Part shown: piece after piece, positions 1-8,260 of the stretch | Position numbering within the stretch: position 1 is the stretch's first letter | How the letters are laid out: each line of letters begins with the position of its first letter | Origin: an uncultured Lachnospiraceae bacterium | GTDB taxonomy: Bacteria > Bacillota > Clostridia > Lachnospirales > Lachnospiraceae | Assembly (NCBI GenBank): GCA_944380185.1 | Contig: CALWGV010000038.1 | Span: 1-64,000 of the forward strand | Direction: 5' to 3' | Length of the DNA stretch: 64,000 nucleotides | The notes under the pieces: model-generated | Database searches by the model: none | What the model saw: the letters and a program-made list of their open reading frames with translations, nothing else | Told to the model about the DNA's origin: nothing | Made by a program: the position numbers and the translations under genes

Positions 1-182
1 GCTCTCAGTTCCGGGAAAGCGAATGGTATCAGCAGATATGCAGTGGTGAGAGTACTCTTGCAGATGCCATCATGGATCGCATTTCATACGACTCATATAA
101 AATCAACATCGAGAGCATCGATCCATCCAAAGACCTTTCCATGAGAGAGGTATACGGCTTGGATCCTGCTCAGGCTGAGTAA
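1..182 (+). CDS. istB: IS21-family IstB-like ATPase, C-terminal end (partial at window edge)
   Basis: Reading the frame that ends at the TAA at 180-182 gives about 59 residues, with the segment GESTLADAIMDRI followed by SYKINI. This is the characteristic end of IstB, the AAA+ helper ATPase that assists the IS21 transposase IstA. The start lies outside the window. The gene may be intact upstream, but the sequence just after it contains only other element fragments. The identification rests on family recall from a short tail. Confidence 0.75.
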   Translation, partial: SQFRESEWYQQICSGESTLADAIMDRISYDSYKINIESIDPSKDLSMREVYGLDPAQAE

Positions 183-265
183 CTATCAATAGGTGGCTCC
201 GTTAGTCCGGACAGGTGGCTCTCGCCACACCGGACTGGCGGCTCCGCCGCACCGTAATATCCATC
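183..265. repeat. GGTGGCTC-rich short repeats, probable IS21 right end
   Basis: Immediately after the istB stop there are three related short motifs (GGTGGCTCCG, GGTGGCTCTCGCC, GGCGGCTCCGCC) around a TCCGGAC/ACCGGAC block. Clustered short repeats at this place are what the multiple-repeat end of an IS21-like element would look like. I could not define the exact terminal base or a target duplication. Confidence 0.35.
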
Positions 266-640
266 TCATGGTTCCACCAGCCTTTCTTTCAGGGACAATC
301 CGCATTTCAATTCAAAAACTACTTCTTTTCTGGACATCACGGTAACCCGTTCCACAAAGGAAAGAAAGGTTTCATCATCAAATTCCGTCATCATGGTTCC
401 TTTGGATGTAAACCGGAGCAGCCGCTGCAATTCTTCTATCTTGACCATATCTCCATTGACGGAGCGCATCAGCCCATCCTTTTCCTGCCGCAGGGTTTCT
501 GCTTCCGCTGCAAGTTCATTACTTTCCTTATTAAAAAGAGCAGGCTCCAGATAGCCGCTTGCCATCAGGTTCGTCAGCACCTGTTTCTGCTCCTTGTTTT
601 TCTTTGTAGTGGTCAAGCTTTTTTGTAACACTTGTGGCTA
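266..640 (-). pseudogene. Large serine recombinase, C-terminal remnant
   Basis: About 121 residues remain. A coiled-coil stretch (KESNELAAEAETLRQEKDGL) is followed by FVERVTVMSRKEVVFELKCG, the typical extreme C-terminus of large serine recombinases of integrative elements (TnpX/TndX type). The catalytic N-terminal domain, recombinase domain and zinc ribbon are missing. An in-frame stop lies just upstream, near 645, so the piece is cut off from the rest of the gene. It cannot catalyse recombination and marks a former integrative element. Confidence 0.75.
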
Positions 641-795
641 AAAATTCCTTGGATTGTTGCTTGGAGTCTATCGGAGCTGTCCGTTTTTATCAATGGTGCT
701 TTGCACCGCTGTGCGGCCATGCCATTGACAAAAACTCCCATCCCTGATGCTGAGTGATCAAGCAATCCAATCCGATAACCCGCTCCCGCCGCTCC

Positions 796-915
796 TTATG
801 CTGCTGTCCGTGCCTGGTATGGTGTGCGGTAGCCATTATAGCTGTGCAGGCGCACATGGTTATAGGTGATATAGGAGAATTCTTCCACAGTCCGGTACAA
901 TGCTTCCTCTGTCTA
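796..915 (-). pseudogene. IS3-family transposase (OrfB), C-terminal remnant
   Basis: The minus-strand frame ending at the TAA at 796-798 reads LYRTVEEFSYITYNHVRLHS and then YNGYRTPYQAR. This is the end of the DDE integrase domain of IS3-type OrfB proteins (pattern N-x2-R-x-H ... P-x-x-Y/F). An in-frame stop at 913-915 cuts it off upstream. Only about 38 residues are left, so the element is dead. Confidence 0.7.
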
Positions 916-1215
916 GATTTCTTCTGGTTAGCGACAATTCTACGGCAGCACAGGAGACTATGGGAGCAAATCTTCACAAAAACTTATACCCTTATCATCC
1001 AGGTATTTAGGAATCTCAATAAGAAAATATTTGACATAATCATACAGCTACAGACGGTTCACCTTTACCATTTCTGCAATGTTATAAATAATCGCGCTGG
1101 AATAGACCTCGGCTATTATATTAATCATCACCCGATTCTTTTTCCCGATGCAAAAGCCACGGTTCGTACGTACTGTAGCATTGTTATCCGTCTTTCAGGA
1201 ATATTTTCAGATATT
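916..1215 (-). pseudogene. IS66-family transposase (TnpC), decayed C-terminal part
   Basis: The minus strand translates as KTDNNATVRTNRGFCIGKKN, then SSAIIYNIAEMVKVN, then YDYVKYFLIEIPKYLDDK and EDLLP-stop-SPVLP. This follows the IS66 transposase C-terminus (NN...RxIRxFxxGKKN, SS/ASAxIYSIxETAK, LPWSPxLP). Several internal stops, and an apparent frameshift near the upstream end, show it is non-functional. It abuts the IS3 remnant, which suggests one element inserted into the other. Confidence 0.7.
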
Positions 1216-1335
1216 TTTTCCCTGTTTTATACAGTGTAGGAAAGCTTCCCATGTCTTGTCTTTGCCAGGGACATGGCTGATATTTTCTTATACCAGCTTG
1301 AAAATTTACACAAACTTTTGGGGGTACTCCCTGTT

Positions 1336-2217
1336 TCAAATCCCTTTCCTTCTTTTCTGAAGAATGTACTCCTTATCTTGTTGCACATCCTGGCGATACT
1401 TCTGATAGTTTCTCTGAAAAGGATTGTGATAATGAAAAACTGCCGTTCCGAGGGCAATTACTGAAACCAAATTTCCAGCAGCTCGCCAAAAGAAATCTTG
1501 ATGATCCATCATCCTGATATTCTCGTCCCAGCCAACTTCTCTGACTTTCTCTGTTCTTGCCACATACAAATTTGGCACCTTTCCCATAACAAAGTGATTG
1601 CCATCGATCTGCGTCATATGCGGAATTCGAAGTGATTTTGGTGCTCCTTTCATGTTGAAAGAAGTAAATTTGCTAACTTCTTTATCTGGATCCGCACAAC
1701 GGACTGCGGTTAAAGTACAGAAAGCAACCAAATCTGTTTCCGGATGCGCATTCAAAAATTGCACCTGTCTTCCAAGGTTAGTCCTGACGGTTAAAAGTTC
1801 ATCATCATCCATGCGCATAACATACGGCGTCTCCACTTGTTCAAGGGCTCTGTTTAATCCGTAACTCAATCCGCTGTTAAATGGCAATTGAAGAATTTTA
1901 AGCGAATCCCCTTGCAAATCAAGTGGTTCGGAACTGTCATCGGCTATTATAACACGAATTCCCGGGTAATAACTTATGAGATTTTTGTATAAACGTTTTG
2001 CCATTTTCTGGCGTTCAAAGGATTTGTAAATAACTGTCACATTTTCATTAACAAAATTAATCTCAGCCTGTTCCGGTTTCTTCCATCCTTGTCTTTCCCA
2101 TTTTGTGTTAAAATGCTTATATTCATATAATGCTACAAGGTTAAATCCCAACGAAGCCATCGGAGACAGTGGACCATATACTATTTTTTTGAAAATTTTT
2201 TTCTCGATTTCAAACAT
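1336..2217 (-). CDS. Glycosyltransferase, GT2-like (GT-A fold)
   Basis: This 293-residue protein has a GT-A type nucleotide-sugar domain. VTVIYKSFERQ starts the fold, IRVIIADDSSEP is the second strand with an acidic pair, NSGLSYGLNRAL is the usual N-x-G-x-x-x-x-x-N helix, and MRMDDDELL is the metal-binding DxD region. It has no clear membrane segment. It is the last gene of the polysaccharide cluster on the minus strand, 78 bp after the GT4 gene, and presumably adds one sugar to the repeat unit on the cytoplasmic face. The ribosome binding site is weak. Donor and acceptor cannot be read from the sequence. Confidence 0.8.
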   Translation of the reverse strand: MFEIEKKIFKKIVYGPLSPMASLGFNLVALYEYKHFNTKWERQGWKKPEQAEINFVNENVTVIYKSFERQKMAKRLYKNLISYYPGIRVIIADDSSEPLDLQGDSLKILQLPFNSGLSYGLNRALEQVETPYVMRMDDDELLTVRTNLGRQVQFLNAHPETDLVAFCTLTAVRCADPDKEVSKFTSFNMKGAPKSLRIPHMTQIDGNHFVMGKVPNLYVARTEKVREVGWDENIRMMDHQDFFWRAAGNLVSVIALGTAVFHYHNPFQRNYQKYRQDVQQDKEYILQKRRKGI

Positions 2218-2295
2218 TTTTTATATCCATTCTTTTCGCTTCGCTCAAGACACAAAGCATATTCAAACTATAAGCCAATAGATCAATGGTTAAAT

Positions 2296-3426
2296 TCACG
2301 CATTCAACACATTTTTAACCAAAGATAACACCTCCATTCTACTGCTATCAAGCAAAAACGGTTGAACAGCCTTTTTACTGTTTATTCCCATTTGCTCTCG
2401 CAACTGAGGAGCTGACTTCAGTTTTCTAATTTTATCAGCAAACGAATTTGCATCACTTGGATCAACCAGATATCCCGTTTTTCCATCCTGCATAAAATCA
2501 ATCACTCCTCTTATATTTGAAGCAACAATTGGCAATCCGCAATACATTGCCTCAAGGGCCGCTATTCCTAGCCCTTCTCTATATGATGGGAAAGCAAACA
2601 AATCTGATTGAGTGCAAATATCAAGGACATCCTTTCGATATCCCAAAAAATGGACATTGTTCTTTATTCCCCATTTTTCCGCAAGACAGTTTAGCGTTCT
2701 TAATTGATCGCCTTTGCCGCAGATAATATAATGCAATTCTGGATCCTTCAGTTTTCCTAAAGCTTTTATAACCACCTGATGGTTTTTGTTCTTATTCAAT
2801 TCTCCAACTGAGACAAGAAGGAAGTCATCCTCCTTTAAGCCTAACTCTTTTCTTATATCCTTAAAACACTCATTCTCACTCAGACGGTCCGGATTTATAC
2901 CTATTCCATGTATGTACTTGATTATTCGAGCATGCATTTTTTGAGCACGGCAATAGTCTTCACGATTTATTGTTACAATGATATCGCACAATCTGGAGGC
3001 CCACTTTTCTATATTGTAAAAAATCAGCCAATTTTTCTTGGGTGCACCTTTATAAAAATGGAATCCATGGGTCATATACATAACCTTCGTTCCATGCTTT
3101 CTTGCAGTTTTGGCTGCCAATCTTGTGACAACCCCCATTACCGGCTCATTGGTCCAAATCAAATCATATTTACCATTATTGATTAGCTTTTTCAAATCCG
3201 CATAGCCAGCAAAGTTTATAAAAGCAGTCGGGTTTCTTTTCAATCTGACGATATAGAACCTCTTTACATGCCTCTTTAACTTCTCTTTAATCTCGTTCAC
3301 TCTGTTCCCCACATCCGAACATGCGATTTCGACTTCATATCCATTCTCAGACAAACTGATAATATGCGGAACAAGAAATTGTACCATCATCAAATCCGTA
3401 GATGTCACTAAAATGCGCTTAGCCAT
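2296..3426 (-). CDS. Glycosyltransferase family 4
   Basis: This 376-residue GT-B glycosyltransferase has the N-terminal domain of EpsD/PglA-like enzymes (ILVTSTDLMMVQFLVPHI) and a C-terminal donor domain with LLVSVGELNKNKNH, HFLGYRKD and FPSYREGLGIAALEAMYCG. The last carries the E-x7-E nucleotide-sugar motif typical of GT4. Its start overlaps the end of the transketolase C-subunit gene by 8 bp, so the two are probably translationally coupled. It likely transfers a sugar to the lipid-linked repeat unit. Confidence 0.85.
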   Translation of the reverse strand: MAKRILVTSTDLMMVQFLVPHIISLSENGYEVEIACSDVGNRVNEIKEKLKRHVKRFYIVRLKRNPTAFINFAGYADLKKLINNGKYDLIWTNEPVMGVVTRLAAKTARKHGTKVMYMTHGFHFYKGAPKKNWLIFYNIEKWASRLCDIIVTINREDYCRAQKMHARIIKYIHGIGINPDRLSENECFKDIRKELGLKEDDFLLVSVGELNKNKNHQVVIKALGKLKDPELHYIICGKGDQLRTLNCLAEKWGIKNNVHFLGYRKDVLDICTQSDLFAFPSYREGLGIAALEAMYCGLPIVASNIRGVIDFMQDGKTGYLVDPSDANSFADKIRKLKSAPQLREQMGINSKKAVQPFLLDSSRMEVLSLVKNVLNA

Positions 3427-4342
3427 TAATTTTTTCCTCTATTTTATCAGCAATTTTGCAGGCAGATAAACCATACTGATCCCTAAGGTATTTCTGGTTT
3501 CCTACAACCGAGGCATAAGTATCATTAAGTCCCACCCTTAATAACGAGGCTTTTCGATTCCCCTTTTCCGCCATTATCTCGGCAACTGCTCCGCCAAATC
3601 CACCAACAATATTATGTTCTTCACATGTAACAATCAAATCAAATTTTTCGCTACAATCATTAATTACATCCCTATCAATAGGCTTAACCGTTGGAAATGT
3701 GTAAACTGCAGGAGAATATCCCCTATTTTTAAGTATCTCTCTTGCTTCGTCTACCTCTTCAAAAATAGCACCCGTTGAGAAAATAGCTATATCTTTCCCA
3801 TTCCTCACCTTAATAGCTTTTCCAATCTGGAAAGCATCAATTTTTTCATGAATGCGTTTTTCTCCTCCACGACCCAGCCTTAAATAGCATGTCCCCGGAT
3901 AAGCAGCAATCGCCCTCGTCGCTTCTTCTGCCTCAACCAAATCTGCCGGGGCCATGACAACCACATCGGGCAACGCTCGCAATATTGCTAAATCTTCTGT
4001 GGCGTGATGGCTCATTCCCAATGAGCCATAGACCAATCCACCACCGACGCATACAATCTTTACGTTTGCGTGGTGATAGGCACAATCATTACGAATCTGC
4101 TCCAAACATCTTAATGTAGGAAAATTGCCGATAGAATAAGTAAATACCGTTTTCCCTTCCAGAGCCATACCAGCCGCCACTGTCGTCATATTTTGTTCGG
4201 CAATTCCAATATCCGTAAATTGATCCGGTAATTGCTCCCAGAACGGTTTCAATACTCCAAATCCAAGATCACCTGTAATTAGTTCTATATTCTTATTTGC
4301 TTTTGCCAGATCAATTAACGTTCTTACAAATGTATCTCTCAT
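3419..4342 (-). CDS. Transketolase-like, C-terminal subunit
   Basis: This 307-residue subunit carries the pyrimidine-binding and C-terminal transketolase domains. Visible motifs are ITGDLGFG, DIGIAEQNMTTVAAGMALEG (with the glutamate that activates thiamine diphosphate) and CYLRLGRGGEK. I chose the ATG at 4342, which has AAGGAGAG upstream, starts 13 bp after the partner's stop and begins MRDTFVRTL; a start 36 bp further up would overlap the partner and lacks such a site. Together with the N-subunit it forms a split transketolase. Its place inside a polysaccharide cluster suggests it makes a dedicated sugar precursor rather than serving central metabolism (inference). Confidence 0.85.
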   Translation of the reverse strand: MRDTFVRTLIDLAKANKNIELITGDLGFGVLKPFWEQLPDQFTDIGIAEQNMTTVAAGMALEGKTVFTYSIGNFPTLRCLEQIRNDCAYHHANVKIVCVGGGLVYGSLGMSHHATEDLAILRALPDVVVMAPADLVEAEEATRAIAAYPGTCYLRLGRGGEKRIHEKIDAFQIGKAIKVRNGKDIAIFSTGAIFEEVDEAREILKNRGYSPAVYTFPTVKPIDRDVINDCSEKFDLIVTCEEHNIVGGFGGAVAEIMAEKGNRKASLLRVGLNDTYASVVGNQKYLRDQYGLSACKIADKIEEKING

Positions 4343-4355
4343 TTCAATTCTCTCC

Positions 4356-5354
4356 TTACAGTCTGTGTTCTCGTTCACTTGTACCTGGAGTTGCCTCTAC
4401 TCTGCGCATTTTCTCAGGATATGTTGTATTCCACGTATAGGAGAATGTATGGTCATTGCCAATATCGTCCCCCGGCTGAGGATGAATAGGATTCTCAATT
4501 CCATTCGGCGTATATGGATCTTCAACATCTGTTGGTTTATGTTCATGTAGCTCCGTGACAGCCATATCATACTCCCACCCGTCATGGGGGAACCGATAAT
4601 GCCACAAGATATCATTTTGCATAAAAGAAATCCCATAACCCTTTATTGTATTCGCAATAATAACCGTCGGCCTATGAGAAGGCATTTCTGCATTAGTTGC
4701 TGCTTCTTGAAAAGCATGTTTCAACTCATCGTGATTATTTCCATCAATTTCGATCACATTCCATCCAAAAGCTGACCACTTTGCGCCAAAATCTTCTATC
4801 TCGATCGTATTCTCATTAAAATCTAAACTAGCCATATGATTGTGATCAACAACACATATTAAATTGTTCAGGCGAAAATGATTTGCAAACATAACTGCTT
4901 CCCAAATAGAGCCTTCATTGCATTCACCATCTCCCAAGACGGCATAAACCTTATGTTCTTTTCTATCTTTTTTGGCTGCGTAAGCCATGCCCGCTGCCGC
5001 CGATAATCCATGTCCCAAAGAACCCGTTGAAAAATCGATCCCCGGAAGGTAATGAGACACATGGCCGGATAAACGACTTCCATTTTGGTAATGTGTCTTT
5101 AATTCTTCTACAGCAAAAAAACCGCTTTCCGCAAGCGCAGCATATACCGCTGCGCCGGCGTGTCCCTTACTAAAGACAAAGCGATCTCTTTCATCCCATT
5201 TAGGATTTTCAGGATTATATTTTATAACATCCGAATATAATACGGCAACAATATCTGCAACAGAAAGAACCGCTCCAATATGACTCCCTCCAGATAAATG
5301 CGTCATTTCAATACCATGGCGACGAATTTTCCATGCCAACTGTTCACTATTCAT
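4356..5354 (-). CDS. Transketolase-like, N-terminal subunit
   Basis: This 332-residue thiamine diphosphate-binding subunit shows GGSHIGAVLSVADIVAVLY, FVFSKGHAGAAVYAAL, the Mg/TPP motif GDGECNEGSIWEA and, about 30 residues later, VVDHNH. It is preceded by a strong GGAGGAG site. The protein is about as long as other split-transketolase N-subunits, though its C-terminal tail (after HDGWEYDMAV) is unusually rich in polar residues. It is followed directly by the C-subunit and lies downstream of an aldo/keto reductase. The ketose/aldose it handles is unknown. Confidence 0.85.
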   Translation of the reverse strand: MNSEQLAWKIRRHGIEMTHLSGGSHIGAVLSVADIVAVLYSDVIKYNPENPKWDERDRFVFSKGHAGAAVYAALAESGFFAVEELKTHYQNGSRLSGHVSHYLPGIDFSTGSLGHGLSAAAGMAYAAKKDRKEHKVYAVLGDGECNEGSIWEAVMFANHFRLNNLICVVDHNHMASLDFNENTIEIEDFGAKWSAFGWNVIEIDGNNHDELKHAFQEAATNAEMPSHRPTVIIANTIKGYGISFMQNDILWHYRFPHDGWEYDMAVTELHEHKPTDVEDPYTPNGIENPIHPQPGDDIGNDHTFSYTWNTTYPEKMRRVEATPGTSEREHRL

Positions 5355-5447
5355 CTTTATCTCTCCTCCATTATTTACAGAATGTATTAGCGCTCCCCCT
5401 ATTAGAATATCTCACATTCATAAACCATATAAATGGGAATATCTTAC

Positions 5448-6389
5448 CTATTCTGCAGATATTGCTTCCAATAATTTTATTTCATCTTGATTCAGGTTCC
5501 ATCCAGCACCCTCGGCATTGCTCAAAATCTGATTAGGACGCTTTGCCCCGCACAGCACAACGGACCCTGGAAGGTAATCTAAAATAAACCGTATTGCTAC
5601 TGCAGCAACCGTTTTTTTATGCTCACCTGCAATTTTCTTTAAAACCTCAACAATTTCAAGATTTTTTAAAAGCTTCTGCCCATGGAAATTCACATAAACA
5701 TCCTTAGAACGTCTGTCATTAGAATCGAACACCGTATTTTTATCATATTTTCCTGTTAAAATTCCCTGTCCCAGGCTTCCCCAAGTCAACGGTGTGAGTT
5801 GCAGCTGATCAGATATCATACGCATATCCGCCTCATTCTTTCGGCAGGCCAGACTGTACTCATCTTGAAAACTAACAAATTTTCCGACATAAGGGAATAA
5901 TTCCTGAACATCTCTTTGGTGAATATTACTCAACCCATAATATCTAATATATCCTTTCTTCTTTAGGTCTTCTAGGGTTTCAACCACAATATTAATTGGG
6001 GTAACATTATCCCTATAGTGAATCTGATACAAATCAATATAATCCGTTCCCAACCGTTTAAGGCTTGCATACAATGCCTCCTGGATCCATTCCGGCCTAT
6101 TGTCATATATTGTCTTACCCCCCCCAACGCGGACACCAAACTTTGAGGCTACAACAACATCTTTCCGATGTATCCCCAAGGCCTTTCCCAATGTCATTTC
6201 TGATTGCCCCAGCCCATAGGTATCTGCTGTATCAAAAAAAGTAATTCCTTTCTCTAAAGCTGTATGTACCGCATCAATTAATTCGCTTTCCTGAACAGCG
6301 CCCCATCCGTATCCGCCCATTGGGCAACCGCCCATACATATCCGCGAAACTTTCAAATCCGAATTTTTTAAGGTAATATATTCCATCAT
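5448..6389 (-). CDS. Aldo/keto reductase
   Basis: This 313-residue NAD(P)H-dependent oxidoreductase has a TIM barrel with the AKR tetrad visible: Asp and Tyr in DTADTYGLGQSEMTLG, Lys in VVASKFGV and His in DLYQIHYRDN. Cofactor-binding features are LTPLTWGSLGQGILTGKY and a C-terminal GAKRPNQI-type loop. It lies between the sugar-phosphate transferase and the transketolase genes. By context it probably reduces a sugar aldehyde or ketone during precursor synthesis, but members of this family act on many carbonyls and the substrate is not readable. Confidence 0.85.
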   Translation of the reverse strand: MMEYITLKNSDLKVSRICMGGCPMGGYGWGAVQESELIDAVHTALEKGITFFDTADTYGLGQSEMTLGKALGIHRKDVVVASKFGVRVGGGKTIYDNRPEWIQEALYASLKRLGTDYIDLYQIHYRDNVTPINIVVETLEDLKKKGYIRYYGLSNIHQRDVQELFPYVGKFVSFQDEYSLACRKNEADMRMISDQLQLTPLTWGSLGQGILTGKYDKNTVFDSNDRRSKDVYVNFHGQKLLKNLEIVEVLKKIAGEHKKTVAAVAIRFILDYLPGSVVLCGAKRPNQILSNAEGAGWNLNQDEIKLLEAISAE

Positions 6390-6390
6390 T

Positions 6391-7056
6391 TTATCTATGC
6401 TCCTTTTTTACGATGAAACCATAGGCTTTTTCTATCACTTTCCATATTGTTAAAACAAAAAGCTTTACATCAACCACAAGCGAAACCGTGTGCGCATATT
6501 TAACACGTAGCTTATTTTTCTGCGGAAGCACATATTTCTCATACACTTCATCCGCATTAGCCTCTACACCAACGATTTCATCCAGATTAATAAATTCAAT
6601 AGAACTGTAATCCGTAATTCCAGGACGCACTTGTAGGATATCTAATTCCTCTCCTTTATACTGCTCCACATATTTGAGCAACTCAGGTCTGGGACCGATC
6701 AAGCTCATTTTTCCCAAAAAAACTTGCCCTAACTGAGGAATCTCATCCAATTTCGTTTTACGCAGAAAGTTACCTACTTTCGTAATCCGACTGTCATGTA
6801 AAGCCGTTGTCCCTCCGCCAATTTTATCTGCATTTTTTACCATACTACGAAATTTGCATATTTTAAAAGGACGATTTTTATATCCTCCGCGAGGTGCTCG
6901 GTAGAAGACTGGAAAGCCATCTTCAATAACAATGGCCGTTCCTAGTACAAAATATAATGGCCATAATATTAACAATGCAATTCCAGAAATCAGGATATCT
7001 ATACCCCTTTTAATTAATTTATTGTAGAGACTGTTATAAGCTTTTTTATCTTCCAT
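6391..7056 (-). CDS. Initiating sugar-phosphate transferase (undecaprenyl-phosphate linked)
   Basis: This 221-residue monotopic phosphoglycosyltransferase is of the PglC/WbaP catalytic-domain type. One hydrophobic N-terminal segment (GIDILISGIALLILWPLYFV) is followed by RAPRGGYKNRPFKICKFRSM, KLDEIPQLGQVFLGKMSLIG, PRPEL and RPGIT, the standard family motifs. It starts repeat-unit assembly by moving a sugar-1-phosphate to undecaprenyl phosphate at the inner membrane face. I chose the ATG at 7056, which has a GAGGGAG site, over an upstream TTG. Confidence 0.9.
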   Translation of the reverse strand: MEDKKAYNSLYNKLIKRGIDILISGIALLILWPLYFVLGTAIVIEDGFPVFYRAPRGGYKNRPFKICKFRSMVKNADKIGGGTTALHDSRITKVGNFLRKTKLDEIPQLGQVFLGKMSLIGPRPELLKYVEQYKGEELDILQVRPGITDYSSIEFINLDEIVGVEANADEVYEKYVLPQKNKLRVKYAHTVSLVVDVKLFVLTIWKVIEKAYGFIVKKEHR

Positions 7057-7092
7057 TTTCCAATGCTCCCTCAAGAATTCTAAATTTGAGAA

Positions 7093-8208
7093 TCACTGAA
7101 TAATGCTTTCGCATAGCTGTAAGGCAGCTGCAATTACTGCGTCCATATCGTAATACTTATACTCTCCTAAGCGTCCTCCAAAAATTACTTTCTTTTCTTT
7201 ATCCGCCCATACTTTGTATTGTTCATATAAACTAGCATTTTTAGCATCATTAACAGGATAATATGGCTCATTGCCAGGCTTCCACTCAGAACTATATTCT
7301 CTGCTTATTACGGTTTTGGGCAAATCCTTTCCTTCCAGATCTTTTCCAAATTCAAACCATTTATGCTCGATTATACGTGTCCATAATGTTTCGCTATCCG
7401 TATAGTTAATAACTGCATTTCCTTGATAATTTGGAATATCCATAACTATATTCTCAAAATATACCGATCGATACTCTAAGAATCCAAGCGAATAATTATA
7501 AAAAGCATCTATCGGCCCAGTATACACAATTTTTTTCGCAATAGAATCTAACTCTTTTCTATATTGCAAATAATCAACATTTAAGCGAATATCTATTCCA
7601 TCAAGCATGTGTTCTATCATTTGAGTGTATCCGCCACGCGGAATTCCTTGGTAAAGCGCATCAAAATAATTATTATCAAAGGTTAATCGAACAGGAAGAC
7701 GTTTAATAATAAATGCTGGAAGTTCTGTACATTTTCTCCCCCATTGTTTTTCTGTATACCCTTTAACCAACTTCTCGTAAATATCCCTTCCGACTAAAGA
7801 AATTGCCTGCTCTTCTAAATTTTGAGGTTCAGAAATATTTTCCAATAATCTCTGTTCTTCAATTTTTTTCGCCGCTTGTTCTGGAGTAACAACCCCCCAC
7901 ATTTTATTAAATGTGTACATATTAAAAGGAAGAGAATACAATTCTCCATGATAATTTGCCACTGGAGAATTAACAAAATGATTAAATTCTGCAAATCTTG
8001 TCACATAGTTCCATACCTTTTTATTATTTGTATGAAAGATATGTGCACCATATCTATGTACATTTATTCCTGCAATTATCTCCGTATAAACGTTCCCCGC
8101 CATATGATTTCTCTTGTCAATCACAAGAACTTTTTTCCCTGCTTCTTTCATACGCTGCGCAAAAACCGCCCCGAAAAGTCCTGCACCTACCACTAAATAG
8201 TCGTACAC
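7093..8208 (-). CDS. glf: UDP-galactopyranose mutase
   Basis: This 371-residue FAD enzyme converts UDP-galactopyranose to UDP-galactofuranose. Motifs seen are the Rossmann start YLVVGAGLFGAVFAQ, VLVIDKRNHMAGNVY, RYGAHIFHT, FNMYTFNKMWG, KGYTEKQWGR and GRLGEYKYYDMD near the C-terminus. It uses a GTG start behind GGGAGGAG. It indicates that the polymer contains galactofuranose, which fits the GlfT2-like transferase at 15358-16263. Confidence 0.95.
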   Translation of the reverse strand: MYDYLVVGAGLFGAVFAQRMKEAGKKVLVIDKRNHMAGNVYTEIIAGINVHRYGAHIFHTNNKKVWNYVTRFAEFNHFVNSPVANYHGELYSLPFNMYTFNKMWGVVTPEQAAKKIEEQRLLENISEPQNLEEQAISLVGRDIYEKLVKGYTEKQWGRKCTELPAFIIKRLPVRLTFDNNYFDALYQGIPRGGYTQMIEHMLDGIDIRLNVDYLQYRKELDSIAKKIVYTGPIDAFYNYSLGFLEYRSVYFENIVMDIPNYQGNAVINYTDSETLWTRIIEHKWFEFGKDLEGKDLPKTVISREYSSEWKPGNEPYYPVNDAKNASLYEQYKVWADKEKKVIFGGRLGEYKYYDMDAVIAAALQLCESIIQ

Positions 8209-8260
8209 TTTTCTCCTCCCTTAGTTGTACAAAAATCTTTGTTTTCTCAATATTAATTCA

